From Notamacropus eugenii (lineage: Eukaryota; Chordata; Mammalia; Diprotodontia; Macropodidae), in NCBI RefSeq assembly GCF_028372415.1, contig NC_092875.1, positions 341,241,123-341,305,122 on the forward strand: a stretch of DNA of 64,000 nucleotides, given 5' to 3'. The stretch's first letter is position 1, and each line of letters opens with the position of its first letter. The translations under genes were made by a program, and so were the position numbers. The notes under the pieces were generated by a model that was given only the letters and a program-made list of their open reading frames with translations, did not search any database and was not told the DNA's origin. Shown here in pieces: positions 10,898-22,319 of the stretch.

Positions 10898-11699
10898 CAT
10901 ACGGTGCTGCACCAAGACTGAAGGAAAGAGCATGGCATCCAGCTGGACCCAGTTGTGACTATTCAAAAGTCACTTATAACAGAGGCCTAGGCTGGTGAAC
11001 TGAGTATTACCTAGCATACTAGATGCTTTGAGATCTAGTCCCCAAGAAAACCACAATAAGAAAGGAGTCAGAAAGTGAACAACATGGGAAATAACTGGGG
11101 GAGGGAGGAAGGAATGAAATTACCAAGAATTTCAGGAAGAAAACTCAAAGACTTTGAACATAAACAGATAAATCAATAGGAAAAACAGTAACAACAGAAC
11201 CAAATATGTCCTCCAGATGTAATAAACAAGTTCAGGCATCCATGAATAAATGGAAGTAGTTCCTAAGAGAATTTAATTAATTGCACTAATTTTCAAGATT
11301 GTTTTAATGTACCACTTCATTAAGAACAAATTCTATTTTGTTAATTTTCAAGACTCTTTTAGATAAGATGTTGGAAGAATTTGTAAAAAACCACTTCCAT
11401 AAAGTATGTTCTACTTCCCAAAAAGATCCAAGACCAAGTAAACATTAGGAGAAAAAGGTAACCTGCTGACTGCCTAGATCTATATATAATTATGATGGAG
11501 AAGTCAAAGATAACTCTCAAGAGTCAATGCTACATGATTAGAATGAGGCTCCTGACAAAAAAGGTGAGGATGATATTGCAAGAAGGAACTGGTTTGGGAG
11601 AAAGTTGGTGAATTTCACTTTCCCAAATCACTTTCCTAACTGCCTCTAAATCTTCTTCCCTGTTATTCAGAAGATTCTTTGATTTGTCAGCAGCATTAA
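10896..11699. other. Intron sequence, nothing firmly recognised
   Basis: A purine-rich piece at 11030-11200 could be an old LINE 3' UTR, but I cannot place it. A 70-codon minus frame at 11530-11742 has no signature. Confidence 0.4.
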
Positions 11700-12005
11700 A
11701 AACTTCCTCTCTTCTTCCTGCATCACTGGCCCTGTGGATCAAATTAACCTCACTGTCAGTTTCTCTTCATTCTTCCTTTATCTATACTATGATAGCCTAA
11801 TTTCCCTCCCCAGACACTAGTGGTTTCCCCATATCAAAATTCCCTTGTATTGCAAATGTATTTACTTAGATGGATTCATGTTTTTCCCACAATTGAATAT
11901 AAACTCCTTCAGGGCAGGAACTGATTTTTTTAGTGTCTGTATCCTCAACACCTAGCACAATACCTGGAACACAATAGATGTTTGATAAATGCTTCCTAAT
12001 TGATT
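11700..12005 (+). mobile_element. L2 LINE 3' end
   Basis: Sense L2 tail: 'ataaactccttcagggcagg', 'tgtatcctcaacacctagca', 'gtttgataaatgcttcctaa' and a final ttgattg. The part before 11850 is diverged. Confidence 0.75.
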
Positions 12006-12029
12006 GAAATGTAGTGTTTGTCATAGCCA

Positions 12030-12360
12030 GATTGGTAATGTAGTGGTAGATAGTGGTAGATAATGTGTTGGCTCAAAATCTGGCCCAGGAACTTACTAGA
12101 TAATGACCTTGACCAAGTCACTTAATCTCTTTCTACCTCAATTTCTTTATCTAGAATAAAAGCACTTATATTACAGAGTTGTTGTGAAGATCAAATATGA
12201 TCATGTATATAAGTATATAATAGATATGTACATAAGATCATGTATGCAAAGCCTTTTGCAAATCTTAAAGTGCCTTATAAAAATAAACTATTATTTTATA
12301 CGGTAAAAGCTTTCTGCAGAACTTAAACCACCATATAAATGCAAGCTATTGTTATTTTTA
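12030..12360 (+). mobile_element. MIR-type SINE
   Basis: 'cttgaccaagtcacttaatc', 'cctcaatttctttatct' and 'ttgttgtgaagatcaaatat' follow the sense MIR order, with the tail text 'gcaaagccttttgcaaatc'. A short TATA-rich expansion sits near 12210. Confidence 0.8.
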
Positions 12361-12379
12361 TGTCAAGAATCTGAGCTAG

Positions 12380-13325
12380 TTTATTTTGGAAAGAACTTAC
12401 TCAAGGGCTATAAATTTTTCTTTATCACCATCATCATAAGAACATATTTCTGCAAGGATAACACTAGGCTACAATTTCCTGAGAGACCTCCTTAATATTG
12501 AATATTTAAAAGAATCCTGGGTGCAAATAGCATTAAATATTAATATTTTATGTTTTAAAAGGAGCTGAGATGGATCAAATTTCTTATGAATTCTCTTCTC
12601 TAATAACATTTTGTAGTCTGAATAATACCCTTGTCCTCAGCTAGAAGTAATATTAGCAGACAGGAAGATGGTCAAAATATTCCTAGATACCAACCCTCAG
12701 GTCTTCTCTATTATTTTCTAGTGTTCCAATAGTTTTGCTATCCTCAGGTAATCTTTATATTTTAAATTATTCTTTTGTTAAAGGTAAAGCTATAACATAG
12801 CCAACCAGAAGAAGTTACTTCTTTTTTCCATGTATTAGACACATTCTATGAATATTACATAAATCTAAATCATTAGTTTTCAATAATTAATATTTACCTT
12901 TTATGAGAGTCTACAATATTGACAAACTCAAAATCATCCAGCTTTTATTCAGCCTGAACCTTGGGGAACTTGACTTACCAGTTAAAGCAGAATTTTGCCA
13001 GCATCAAATTTAGCTTAGAGGGAACCAAGCCTCAAAATCCAACTAGGCTTCAAGGGTATGAAATAGACAACAGATTTTAGAAGGACAGATGGAAGTCATT
13101 TAAGATCGATACTATAAGTTTATGGTGGTATGGTTCAGTATTAGGATAAGCAACACAAATGACCAGAAGATAGCAAAGGCAAGTGGTAACAGTGACATCA
13201 CTTGGGAGGAACAAAGTCTTGCAGAAGAAGCAACTTGCTCCTAATGAAGATAGGAAGAGATGAATGGGCTGAGTTGGGATATAATGAGTTCTTCTTCATC
13301 TGACATCTTCAAAGAGAGATTTATG
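12380..13325. other. Intron sequence, nothing recognised
   Basis: AT-rich, no open exon-like segment and no repeat I can name. Confidence 0.5.
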
Positions 13326-13930
13326 GTTGCTTGTCAGACGTTGTAGATTTTTTAAAAATCTTAATCACCTGTCATTTCATCACTCCCTTTACCTCGAGCT
13401 TCTCCCTAAATCTATCCTTTGTCCTCATCACAATCTCTGGTCCTTCCACCCCTCCCTTTCTATGATTTCTGCTCTGGTTTCACTTTTCTTCCTTGATAGC
13501 CTTTACACAATAGTTGACCAGTTTAACTAATACACTGCTTTCTACCCTTTAATCACTTCCCACTTTGTCCTTTGGCTTCTCACACCAGGCTGATCCTCAG
13601 TGCTTGGGTCATTCTACCCATCTACTTTCCCTGTCCTTACTCCTAGACTCCTAAATGCCACTGACTAAAGCAGGGCCACATGTGGCCCTCTAGGTCCTCA
13701 AGTGTGACCCTTTGAATCCACACAGAACAAATCCCCTTAATAAAAGAATTTTTTCTATAAAACTTGGACTGAGTCAAAAGGCCACACCCAAGAACCTAGG
13801 ATGTCAAATGTGGCCTCAAAGCCACAGGTTCCTCACCCCCAGACTGGGAGGAAGTCTCACAACCATTCTGACTATGTCCACTACAAACTCGTGCTCTCTC
13901 AAGTTGAAATTATGCATAAAAACTGACTAA
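13326..13930 (+). mobile_element. L2 LINE internal fragment, split by a DNA transposon
   Basis: Pyrimidine-rich text such as 'cctcatcacaatctctggtc' and 'gtccactacaaactcgtgct' resembles L2 coding sequence. It is interrupted at 13671-13849. Many breaks; no usable frame. Confidence 0.45.
13671..13849. mobile_element. Non-autonomous hAT-type DNA transposon (MITE)
   Basis: The two ends are inverted copies. The left side has ggccacatgtggccctctag, and the right side, read on the complement, has ggccacatttgacatcctag. The right terminus ggttcctcacccccag, on the complement, is a hAT-like end starting CTGGGG. The left terminus seems shortened. I could not define an 8-base target duplication. Confidence 0.6.
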
Positions 13931-13949
13931 ACTGTCTAATCTCATAACC

Positions 13950-14345
13950 CAGGTCTGACTATTGGATCTCTATCCCAAGGAGATAAGTAATAGGAAGGAA
14001 CTACCCATGTATACAAAAAGATTCATAGTAGCATTGTTTGTGATAACAAAAAGCTTGAAACCTTGAAAGAAGGATCATTTTTTTTTTGCTTTTTTTCATT
14101 ATACTCTGAATGCTTAAGACAGTGTCTACAATACAATAAGCACTTAATATGTGCTTATTCATTGATTAATATGCATCATGATGGGAATGGTTGAACAAAT
14201 TATGGTTGAAGTATATGATTGGATCTAACTAGGCTGGACATTAAGACAAAAACAAAGAATTCAAAAAACATTAGGAAACTTATACAAAGTGATGTAAAGA
14301 AAATGGAGTAAAAAAAAGAATAACAAGCAATTATTCCAATTCTCT
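13950..14345 (+). mobile_element. L1 ORF2-end fragment with a nested L2 3' tail
   Basis: 'ctatcccaaggagataa' and 'catagtagcattgtttgtga' are the L1 ORF2 end. 'gatgggaatggttgaacaaa' resumes at 14180. Between them (about 14078-14178) is a sense L2-like end, 'aataagcacttaatatgtgc', flanked by short atcat repeats. Confidence 0.65.
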
Positions 14346-14419
14346 GATGCATCTTTGACCTCAGTGATGTGCATATTGTCTCCAATGGGACAGAGTGCAA
14401 TTCACATATGTCTGCCTAT

Positions 14420-14690
14420 GACTTTCATCCAGGTCTTCCAATGAATTCTCCACTGGGACCACACCAAATCTGCTGAGAGTGGAGGCAATTTCCCTATTGA
14501 CAATGTAGGAATACCAACAGTATTCACAGAGTACTAATAGTGGTCACAAATCCATCAACTCTAATTCTCACCATGTGACCAGCAAATCTTTCTTTTCACT
14601 TCTTTGAGGGCATCCTTCACACTACTTCCCCTGCATAATTCCTCATTTGTAATATGTTGAAGTCTACTCATGCTCACCACGCACCTTTCC
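14420..14690 (-). mobile_element. Probable RTE-type LINE fragment
   Basis: 'caccatgtgaccagcaaatc' and 'atttgtaatatgttgaagtc' resemble antisense coding sequence of the RTE-type LINE seen in sense at 22320-23560. Tentative. Confidence 0.4.
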
Positions 14691-14694
14691 ACTT

Positions 14695-14860
14695 GGGTTG
14701 TTGTTCAGCTGCTTTCAGTCATGTCCAACTCTTTGTGACCCCATTTGGCATTTTCTTGGTGAAGATACTAAAGTGGTTTGCCATTTCCTTCTCCAGCTTA
14801 TTTTACAAATGAGGAAACTGAGATAAACAGGGTTAAGTGATGTCATTCATTATCAACAGA
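14695..14860 (-). mobile_element. Marsupial tRNA-type SINE, 3' half
   Basis: Antisense tail 'gttgttgttcagctgctttc', then 'catgtccaactctttgtgac', 'ggtttgccatttccttctcc' and 'caaatgaggaaactgag'. The tRNA-like head is lost. Confidence 0.85.
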
Positions 14861-14934
14861 AGATAGTATTAAATAGTATTAAAAATGGGCCTTTCCAAAA
14901 AGAACCAGAGACTAGGTAGGTGGCTTTAAAAGCT

Positions 14935-15085
14935 ACCTGTTGAACTTATTATTTATTTAAAAAGAAAAGCAAGTTGTATGTAATATAGATCTTCTAATGT
15001 GCAATGCTTTTTTGTTCTTTATGTGGAAATGCCTATTTACTTTGATGTTTGTTAAGCTCAGAATAAAAGTAGGATTTATTTTCAA
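14935..15085 (+). mobile_element. L1 3' terminus (old family)
   Basis: 'aagcaagttgtatgtaatat' and 'agatcttctaatgtgcaatg', ending 'gttaagctcagaataaaag'. Related ends are at 17760-17914 and 19415-19550. It may belong with the ORF2 end at 13950-14345, split by later insertions. Confidence 0.55.
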
Positions 15086-15224
15086 AAGATTTTAGAATAT
15101 GGGCTTTTACTTCAGAGAGAAATTTGGGGTTACTGAGTCTAGTCCAGATGATACAGGTACTGACAGAGAAGTTCTAGAGTTTGTCCATCAAACTATATAT
15201 TATGACAGTCTGGAAAACTGGCGT

Positions 15225-15545
15225 TCTTCACATCCTTTATCTTCAACAAGACACCTAGCTGGAAAAGAGCCCTGAGGTGGCATTTTGCTCTAACAAATCA
15301 AACTTGCTTTTTATAATTGTTGTTATTGTTCATTCTTTGTTCTTGAAAAGGACCATGACATCAGGAAGGTAATGTCATAACTTGCAAGTGAATTGGGTTT
15401 AACTGAGGTAGGGCTGTGCAAAGTCACCAGCCTCACTTTCTTCTCCAGAGCCAACTGGGTCCAGTGGCAAGATACAGATCAGGATGATTAGTGATGGCCC
15501 TGGATGCAGTGGGAGACCTTAGCCTTTTTAAGTTAAAGTCTTTCC
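15225..15545 (-). mobile_element. RTE-type LINE or RTE-derived SINE 3' end
   Basis: On the plus strand 'gttgttattgttcattcttt', 'gaaaaggaccatgacatcag' and 'ttcttctccagagccaactg' are the complement of the RTE-type 3' tail also present in the SINE at 8692-8985. Upstream text 'gaggtggcattttgctct' recurs at 62940-62960. Confidence 0.65.
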
Positions 15546-15654
15546 CAGATCTCAAGCACACTGGGATCTTGTATTCCCCATACCTTTCAGTCAATTATGT
15601 TATTGCAAAGAGGTAGCAAATTATGTGGAATATTACCTGCAAAAGCCTGTCTAT

Positions 15655-15870
15655 TTCATTCTGTCTGTCTGAAGAAGAAGACCATGACATCAGAGAAATG
15701 ATGATATAACTTGCACTTGACTTTGTTTTGAGTGAGGGAGGGCTATCCAGGTCACCAGCTTCACTTCTCCTCCAGAGCCATCTGGGTCCAGTGACTAATA
15801 ATATCAAGGACTCCTCAGCATGTGCATATTGGTGGTCTGGGGTGGGGGGTAGAGGGTAGTGGTCTAGACT
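15655..15870 (-). mobile_element. Second RTE-type 3' end
   Basis: 'gaagaccatgacatcagaga', 'gagtgagggagggctatcca' and 'cctccagagccatctgggtc' repeat the tail seen at 15225-15545. Confidence 0.65.
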
Positions 15871-16097
15871 TGTGATTTCATTGTGCAGTTCAGTCACTCC
15901 TGTGTAACTTCTATTCTTAGAGAATTATCTAGGCTACTGAGAGGGTAAGTCCTACATCTAGAGTTTGCATAGGCAACACCTGAACACAGGTTTTCCTGAA
16001 TCCAAGGCTTTCCTTCAATCCGTTATCATTCTGCCTCTCCTCATGAAAATGTTGTATAGGTGGGAAAGTAGAAGTCTATATACTACTACAACAATAT

Positions 16098-16355
16098 AAG
16101 GCAGTTAGGGGGTACTACAGGGCCTGGAGTCATGAAAACTCATCTTCTTGAGTTCAAATCTGGCCTCAGATGCTTACTAGCTGTGTGACCCTGGGCAAGT
16201 CACTTAATTCTGTTTGTCTCAGTTTCCTCATCTGTAAAATGAGCTGGGGAAGGAAATGGCAAACCACTATAGTACCTTTTTCAAGAAAGTCTCAAATGAA
16301 GTCACAAAGAGTTGGATACCATTGAAAACGACTGGACGACAAGAACAACAATGTA
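16098..16355 (+). mobile_element. Marsupial tRNA-type SINE, near full length
   Basis: The head 'ctggagtcatgaaaactc' is followed by the B-box region gagttcaaatctgg. Then come 'gtgtgaccctgggcaagtca', 'cagtttcctcatctgtaaaa', 'gaaggaaatggcaaaccact' and the tail 'gacgacaagaacaacaatg'. This is the best-kept SINE of this family in the window. Confidence 0.9.
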
Positions 16356-16639
16356 AATAAAGAACATGTGAAAAAGCAACAAAACACAAATCCTAGCTCA
16401 CTATCAGAGCTCAAGGCACACATCCTTCTTTTCTGTTAACAACTGTTAAACTACAAAAGTGGAACAGAACATGTCTTATCAATCCCAATCACACTCCTAG
16501 AAGGTTTTGTTTTGCTGTTTTCAGGAAATATACTTTGTGAGGAGAAGGTACATTGAGAATTATCTATTGTGTCATTGATAAACTGCATCAAGGAAATAAA
16601 AATTCATGTTATCTAATCTTAACTGAGCCTTTGCTACAC

Positions 16640-18312
16640 AGTAATCTTTTGATTCTTCTCCAACTGAGTCACTATCATGCTGTGAATGGTAGCTGTTCCT
16701 AAACTTCCTCTGCCTTTCTCCACACATCCCTGCATCATCCCCCATATCCACCTTTCCGAAGATCTTGCTTCCTAATTACTGAGAAAATCAAGGCCATCAT
16801 TCCTGAGTTCTGTCTTTTGCCTTACTCTTCAAAATCCTCTACATACTCTTTCAATTTCTGACTTAGTCTCTGCAGGGAAAAGTGACTATTTTCCTTGGAA
16901 GCTGCAGAACTTGGACTCCTTATTCCCATCCCCTCTGGAGGTTTGTCCAAACAATCTTTACCATCAGCAGAACCAATCCCTCCATTATCTTCAATCTCTC
17001 CATACATACTGGTTCCTTCTCTACTGTCTACAAAAATAGTAAGTCAGATCCTTCAAAAAATCTTCATTTGACCTTGCCATATCCCCAAGCTATCATACTA
17101 TATCCATTCTCTCTTTCACTCTTTCTAGGAGCTAAGTCCATTGCTCCTCACCAAGCATTTAATTTCTACTCCTTGCCATCTGGCTCCCAATCCTACCACT
17201 TAATGAATTTCCAGACTGCTACATCAAAAGTTATTATTAAGAGAAGACCTTCATCAATATGAACAGATGCAGAATGAGTAAGTAGAACTACAAGAATAGT
17301 TTACTCAATAACAATATTATAAAGAAAAACTGCTTGAAAGATATGAGAACTCTGGTCAATTAAATGACCAATGATGATGCCAGAGAACTGATGATGAAGT
17401 GGCTACCCACCTCTTGGCAGAATGGTGATGGACTCAAAATGCAGAATAAGGCAAATATTTCCAGACATAGTCAACATAGCAATTTGTTTTGCTTAATGAT
17501 ACATATTAATTTCAGGGCCTTGTTCTTTTTCTTTCCAATGGAGGAGGAATGGAAAAGTAAATGGGAATAGGGATGGGAAGGAAGAACGACGAAAGTAAGA
17601 AAGGAGGGAAGGGAAGCAGAAAGAAAGGAAAGAACAAAAGGAGAGAAGGAGAAAACAGGAAGAAGAGGAAAAAACAGGAAGAAGAAGAAAAGGTTATTAA
17701 GGCATCTTTTTTTAATTCAGAGAATGGAAGGAACGCCAGAAAGAAACAGTAACAAGCAGGAGAGCTCTGAAAGTTACAAGTTGAACTTAGTATGTATTTT
17801 TTTAAAGCAAGCTGTACATAAAAGAGATCTGTAGTTTTAAATACAAGCCTCTTTATATTCTACTATTTTGACAAAAAAGTTCATTTTCTTTGGTGTTTAA
17901 GTTCAAAATTTTTTAAAGTTATGAGTGACCTCTTAACTACGTTAAAAAAAAATGTTTTCTCAGTTTTCAGTCATTTTAACAACTCTGTAACCTTTGACAA
18001 CTACATCCACCACTCATTTATACTTTGTCCACACTTACCCCTATAACACTGATCTCTCCTCATTCTCTCCCTACCTGTCCCATTCTTCCTTGGGCTCTTT
18101 TGCTGGATTATCAACTATATCCCACCCCCTATGCATGTTTCTTCCCTTCAATACTCTATTTGGGACCCTCTTTTCTTCTACACTTTCTCAGAAGCAATGG
18201 GTACAATTATCATCTCTACATAAAACTCTCATAGCTATATACGTAGTCCTCACCTCTCTCTTTAACTACAGACCTTCCATTAGCACCTCCCCATTGGACA
18301 TCTCTACTTAGA
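16640..18312 (+). mobile_element. L2 LINE internal fragment, split by an L1 insertion
   Basis: The left half (16640-17226) and right half (17923-18312) are L2 ORF2-type text, e.g. 'gctaagtccattgctcctca', then 'gagtgacctcttaactacg', 'aacctttgacaactac' and 'tgggaccctcttttcttcta'. The last part lines up with the L2 reverse transcriptase region. Several frames remain open for 60-126 codons but the gene is long dead. Confidence 0.7.
17227..17922 (+). mobile_element. 5'-truncated L1 3' end with 8-base target-site duplications
   Basis: aaagttat at 17227-17234 recurs at 17915-17922. Between them are 'ccagagaactgatgatgaag', 'gatggactcaaaatgcagaa', a long purine-rich block (17520-17700) and the L1 terminus. 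The host L2 resumes directly after the repeat. Confidence 0.75.
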
Positions 18313-18424
18313 CAGCCCAGGGGCAGCTGAAATGCAACATATCTAGAAGGAACATGATCTTCTCTCAAACATACTGCTCTTAATATTATAGATGGTATCA
18401 CCATTCTTCCAGTTTCCCAGGTTT

Positions 18425-18540
18425 ATAAACAACTCATTTCTTTAACATTTATTAAGTACCTACCATGTGCCAGACATTGTTCAATAATCCCTACCCTCGA
18501 GGAACTTGTAATTTAATGAGGGAAGACACCACACTGAAGG
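18425..18540 (-). mobile_element. L2 LINE 3' end
   Basis: Antisense L2 tail: 'aacatttattaagtacctac', 'gtgccagacattgttc', 'ctaccctcgaggaacttgta'. Confidence 0.8.
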
Positions 18541-19410
18541 AAACTGGAAAATTAGGCATGGGGGGGCAGGCAGAAAAATACCCAATGCAGGAGCATGGTG
18601 ATGGTGGAGTTAAAACCAAGGCAGGAAGCTACTGGGAAATGGTTGTGCCCTCTGAATCTTTCTAAATGGTGGTTTGGGCAGGAGGTTTCTACTATGCCAT
18701 CCGGGCCTTCAATCAGAGGGTACTGATTGGGTATGAGAACTAAAGTTAATGCAGCCTCCTTCATGATGAGTTTCCTGGTGATGAGCTTTCTCTAGGAGTT
18801 GAATTCATGGAGCTATTTAGAAAAGATTAGCAGGAATAAAGGAGAATCAAGATAGGTGGAAATGGTTGTTATATTCTCCGAAATTGTTTTCCCTTACCTT
18901 GTAGTACTTGCAGAGATCTTTGCTTAAAGCAAGCTTCCCCTAGTTGGGTGATCTTGACTCAAACCCACACCTAGTGGACTGTGGAGCCAATAGCCACATC
19001 TATGGTCTCTCCTTATACCCGATTCCCACTGATGGTTCTCTCTCATCACCCTCTTTCCTGTCCTTTGTTCCCTGACTCATAGTGGCAATAGCCTGGGAAA
19101 TGAAGAGTAGTTATTCCTCTGGGAAAGATTGGAGACATTACTGAGATAGTGCAGGCCTCAAGATAACTTGGTGTGTGCACATGCATTCTTTGGTTATGCT
19201 ACCCTATACACAGTTTATGGCTATATCATGCATTTAGGTTCATTTTTGTTTAGATAGATTAAAATGAAATCCTGATTCTCATCCAGAAAAGGAAGTAGCT
19301 ATAGCAAAATTTGGCCTATATCACTCATTTGGCATCTAATCATATATGACTTTATATAGTTATCTGCATTGCTACGTGTATGTCTTATCTCTGTTTTATG
19401 GGCTGCCATG
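18541..19410. other. Intron sequence, nothing firmly recognised
   Basis: 18560-18790 may be an old repeat ('ggcaggaggtttctactatg'), but I cannot name it. The rest has no exon-like frame. Confidence 0.4.
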
Positions 19411-19414
19411 AAGC

Positions 19415-19550
19415 ATTCCAAACATTACAAGTATATGTGATAGAAATTCACAGTTTCTAATAAAATTCTTTTTCTTGTTCCTTTATGCATATTGCAATGT
19501 TTGTGTTTGTTGATGATTAAGTTCATAATAAAAAGGATCATTTAAAAAAA
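19415..19550 (+). mobile_element. L1 3' terminus
   Basis: 'tatgcatattgcaatgtttg', 'gttgatgattaagttcataa' and a final A-rich stretch match the old L1 ends at 14935 and 17760. Confidence 0.5.
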
Positions 19551-19869
19551 ACCTTATGAAAAATAATAGCTAAAGAAAAAGTGTTGCAAAAGAATGTCTT
19601 CAGAGACATGTATGACTCAGGAGGTGCAGTAAGGATGGAAGAAAGAGAAGTTGAACCAGTCCCATAGTAAGAGTAAGAGGTTACTGATGGACAGGCTGCA
19701 TGCTCCAGTGCCAAGAGATCTAGAGGAAACCTGTCCCCTCAGCAGGGCTGTTGGAGATCCTGCAGAAGATACAAGAGAAGAGCCCCACAGGATGGACAGA
19801 TGGGCATGAATAGGTTATGATCTGAAGCAATGGAGGCAAAGTTCCAGTAGATCCATAGACACAGGTCCA

Positions 19870-20215
19870 TAGAGTCAATCAATCAACAACTGCTTACTAA
19901 GTACTTACTATACACTATGCTAAGCAGTGGGAAAAAGAGGCAAAAATGAAACCATATCTGCTCTCACAAAGCTTATATTCTAATGTGGCAATCAATGGTA
20001 TAAGCATATGCAGAATATATGCAAAATAGACACCAGATAGTTTTGGGAGATAGGACATTAGAAGCAACATGGATCAGGAAATGTTCTGTGAAGAAGGTGG
20101 TGCTTCATCTGCATCTTATAGGAAATCAGAGAGTCTAAAGGAAGAGGGTAAGGATGGAGTGCATTCCAAGCATAAAGGATGGAAGGTAGAGTTTAGTGTA
20201 CGTGGAAGATCAAGT
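19870..20215 (-). mobile_element. L2 LINE 3' end
   Basis: Antisense L2: 'aatcaatcaacaactgctta', 'ctaagtacttactatac', 'aggcaaaaatgaaaccatat', then the 'aaggtggtgcttcatctgc' segment further upstream in the element. Confidence 0.8.
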
Positions 20216-20234
20216 TCCACAAGTATATTTATAT

Positions 20235-20325
20235 ACTCAACAAGACTATAATAAGCTTCTCCAGGGCAGGGCCCCTCTTTTATTCAGATCCCTTTAAACA
20301 CACAGCACAGTACTATAGCGCCTTT
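20235..20325 (+). mobile_element. Short L2 LINE 3' end
   Basis: 'aagcttctccagggcagggc' and 'ccctttaaacacacagcaca' are a sense L2 tail, diverged. Confidence 0.45.
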
Positions 20326-20361
20326 ACACACAGAGGCAGTTTACAAAATGCATAGAGAAAC

Positions 20362-20590
20362 TACACGTAGATAAAAGTACTGGCCTTAATATCAGAAGAT
20401 CTGAGTTCCAGTTCCGATGTTTATTAGTCATATGACCAGGGACAAGTCATTTAACCATGAGGAGTCTCAATTTGCTCACTTATTAAATGAAATTATAATA
20501 ATAGCAATACAGGATTGCTATAAGAAAAGAACTTCATAAACCATAAAATGCTACATAAATGTGAGTTACTATTATGAATAAAATATTTTA
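20362..20590 (+). mobile_element. MIR SINE
   Basis: 'gatctgagttccagttccg', 'gggacaagtcatttaaccat', and 'ggattgctataagaaaag' with the 'aaaatgctacataaatgtga' tail. Confidence 0.8.
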
Positions 20591-21002
20591 GTTAATCAAA
20601 GTTTCACATCCAGAATAACTCACATCATTGCAGATGTTTTCCATTTTAAAAGTCTCACCCCATATTGATCATCACTCGCTTGCTTTGCATTCCTCACTAT
20701 ATATGAATCCCATATTTGCCAGCATAATTTCTCTTTTTCTCCACATGAGATATCTTTTTTGCAGGTGGAAAAAAAGCAGAATCTCTTTTCCTTTAATCAA
20801 AAATATGAGCTTAAACCTGTCAGCTCTTTGTTCACTTGTTTCACAATAATAAGTTGCACCCTGGGAAGACATGAGCTGGAATGGGGTATGGAAGGAGCAG
20901 TGCTCTAGGGGTAGCCATTATGAGCTTAAGCAGTAGCAGATGGAATGTGAAGTCACTGGACAGGAAAAAGTTGGCAGATGCTCATCTTTCTTTTCCATTT
21001 TT

Positions 21003-21520
21003 CCATTCATTCATATATTCCACAAACATTTACTGAGTACCCACCATGTATGTAACACTATGATGCAAAGATGCAAAAATGAAGATGACATAGTTCTTGC
21101 CATCAAAAAGTTGCCATCCAGTAAAGGAATTAATGCTTATACACAAAGAAGCATAGAACAAAACAGCATGGGATAATTGCATGAAAAACAGAAAGTACTA
21201 TGAGAGTTCGGAAGTGGGATCTTCTAACTTGGAAGATCAAGGATGTCTTCATGGAATAAATGGCCTGGAAGGATGGGCAGAATTTCAACAGACAGAAACA
21301 GAGGGAGGGATATTGCTGAGAGGGAATGACAGACACAAGTAAAGGCAAATAAATAGGAAGGCTCAAGACATAGGAAATAATGAGTCACTGGGAGTGAAGT
21401 GGGCTGGTAGGAGATGGCAGGAAAGGCCAGTTAGAGAGAGACAGAATATGGTGACCCTTGAATGTCATGCTAAGGATTTTGGAATCCTAGCCAATTGCTG
21501 GATTTGATCAGAGTTTTCTT
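21003..21520 (-). mobile_element. L2 LINE 3' end, longer copy
   Basis: Antisense L2 from 'caaacatttactgagtaccc' through 'ttgccatcaaaaagttgcca' to the 'ggaatcctagccaattgctg' part of the ORF2 end. Confidence 0.75.
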
Positions 21521-21979
21521 TTAAACCAATGAGGTTATCTTGTAAAAGCACACAACATGTATATTCAGGGCCTTATAAATAGGTAAGAAAGTATAAGAAG
21601 TTGGTCTGATAGTCAGTTGAGGAGACAGCACATATCTTCTAAAAGACAGAACGACCAGAATTTACAGGATTTTTATTCCTCTACTCTTGGCAGCAAATCA
21701 GACAGAAGTTTTGAAAGCTTGTCAGGCAAAACAAAATAAAGTCACTTCAAACACCACCAAAAAATTCATAGTTTGATGTCCTCTCGTTGTATAGTAATAA
21801 CCACCTGCCAGGTTCAGGATTTGTTGTGGATTTGGAAATTGTCTTTTCAAACAAAAATAAATTTCTCCTGTCCTCAATTTCATTTCCAAAAGAATTTTCT
21901 ACTTTCATCTACTGTACATTTCAGGCCTTTTCACTTATACATCATATTCCTCTAGCTAAGCATTTATTTCCATAATATC
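21521..21979. other. Intron sequence, nothing recognised
   Basis: Two overlapping 60-codon frames (21773-21975) have no splice sites in suitable places and no family signature. Confidence 0.45.
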
Positions 21980-22285
21980 TAGAGGTAACTGGCTACGTGA
22001 CCTTACACAAGTCACCTGACTCACAGATTCTCCACCTATACAATGAAGAGGTTGCACTAGATGTGAACTGCTATGTGTAGAACATTTTACAAAGCATTTT
22101 CTTCACAACAACTCTAAGAGGTCATTGGCAGATAGCACAGCAATTATCATCTCCATTTTTAAAATGAAACTGAATCTCACATAGAGAATAAATTGTCTCA
22201 CTCATTGTTCCACAGCTTGTAAGTGTCAGACCTGGGTCTTCAGACTCCAATTTCAATGCTCTTTCCATAGAACAATACTGATTAA
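21980..22285. mobile_element. Two MIR-type fragments in opposite orientation
   Basis: 21980-22080 is sense ('gtgaccttacacaagtcacc'). 22085-22280 is antisense: 'ttcttcacaacaactctaag', 'tttttaaaatgaaactgaat', 'cacagcttgtaagtgtcaga'. Confidence 0.65.
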
Positions 22286-22319
22286 GTTGTCTGGGCAAGT
22301 TGCCTGGAGAAATTCATCA

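Noticed and set aside
10714-10998. Thr-His and Cys-Val repeat proteins on both strands
   Set aside because: Products of the (TG)n microsatellite. The same applies to 57251-57433.
16098-16355. tRNA-like sequences with B-box motifs, considered as tRNA genes
   Set aside because: These are SINE heads (also 8692, 43835, 49592, 50318, 63420) followed by SINE bodies and tails; no cloverleaf-complete tRNA was seen.
16882-17262. 126-codon plus-strand frame
   Set aside because: Lies in degraded L2 sequence and crosses into the nested L1.
17561-17752. Lys/Arg-rich 63-codon plus-strand frame
   Set aside because: Purine-rich 3' UTR of the nested L1 (17227-17922), open only because of composition.
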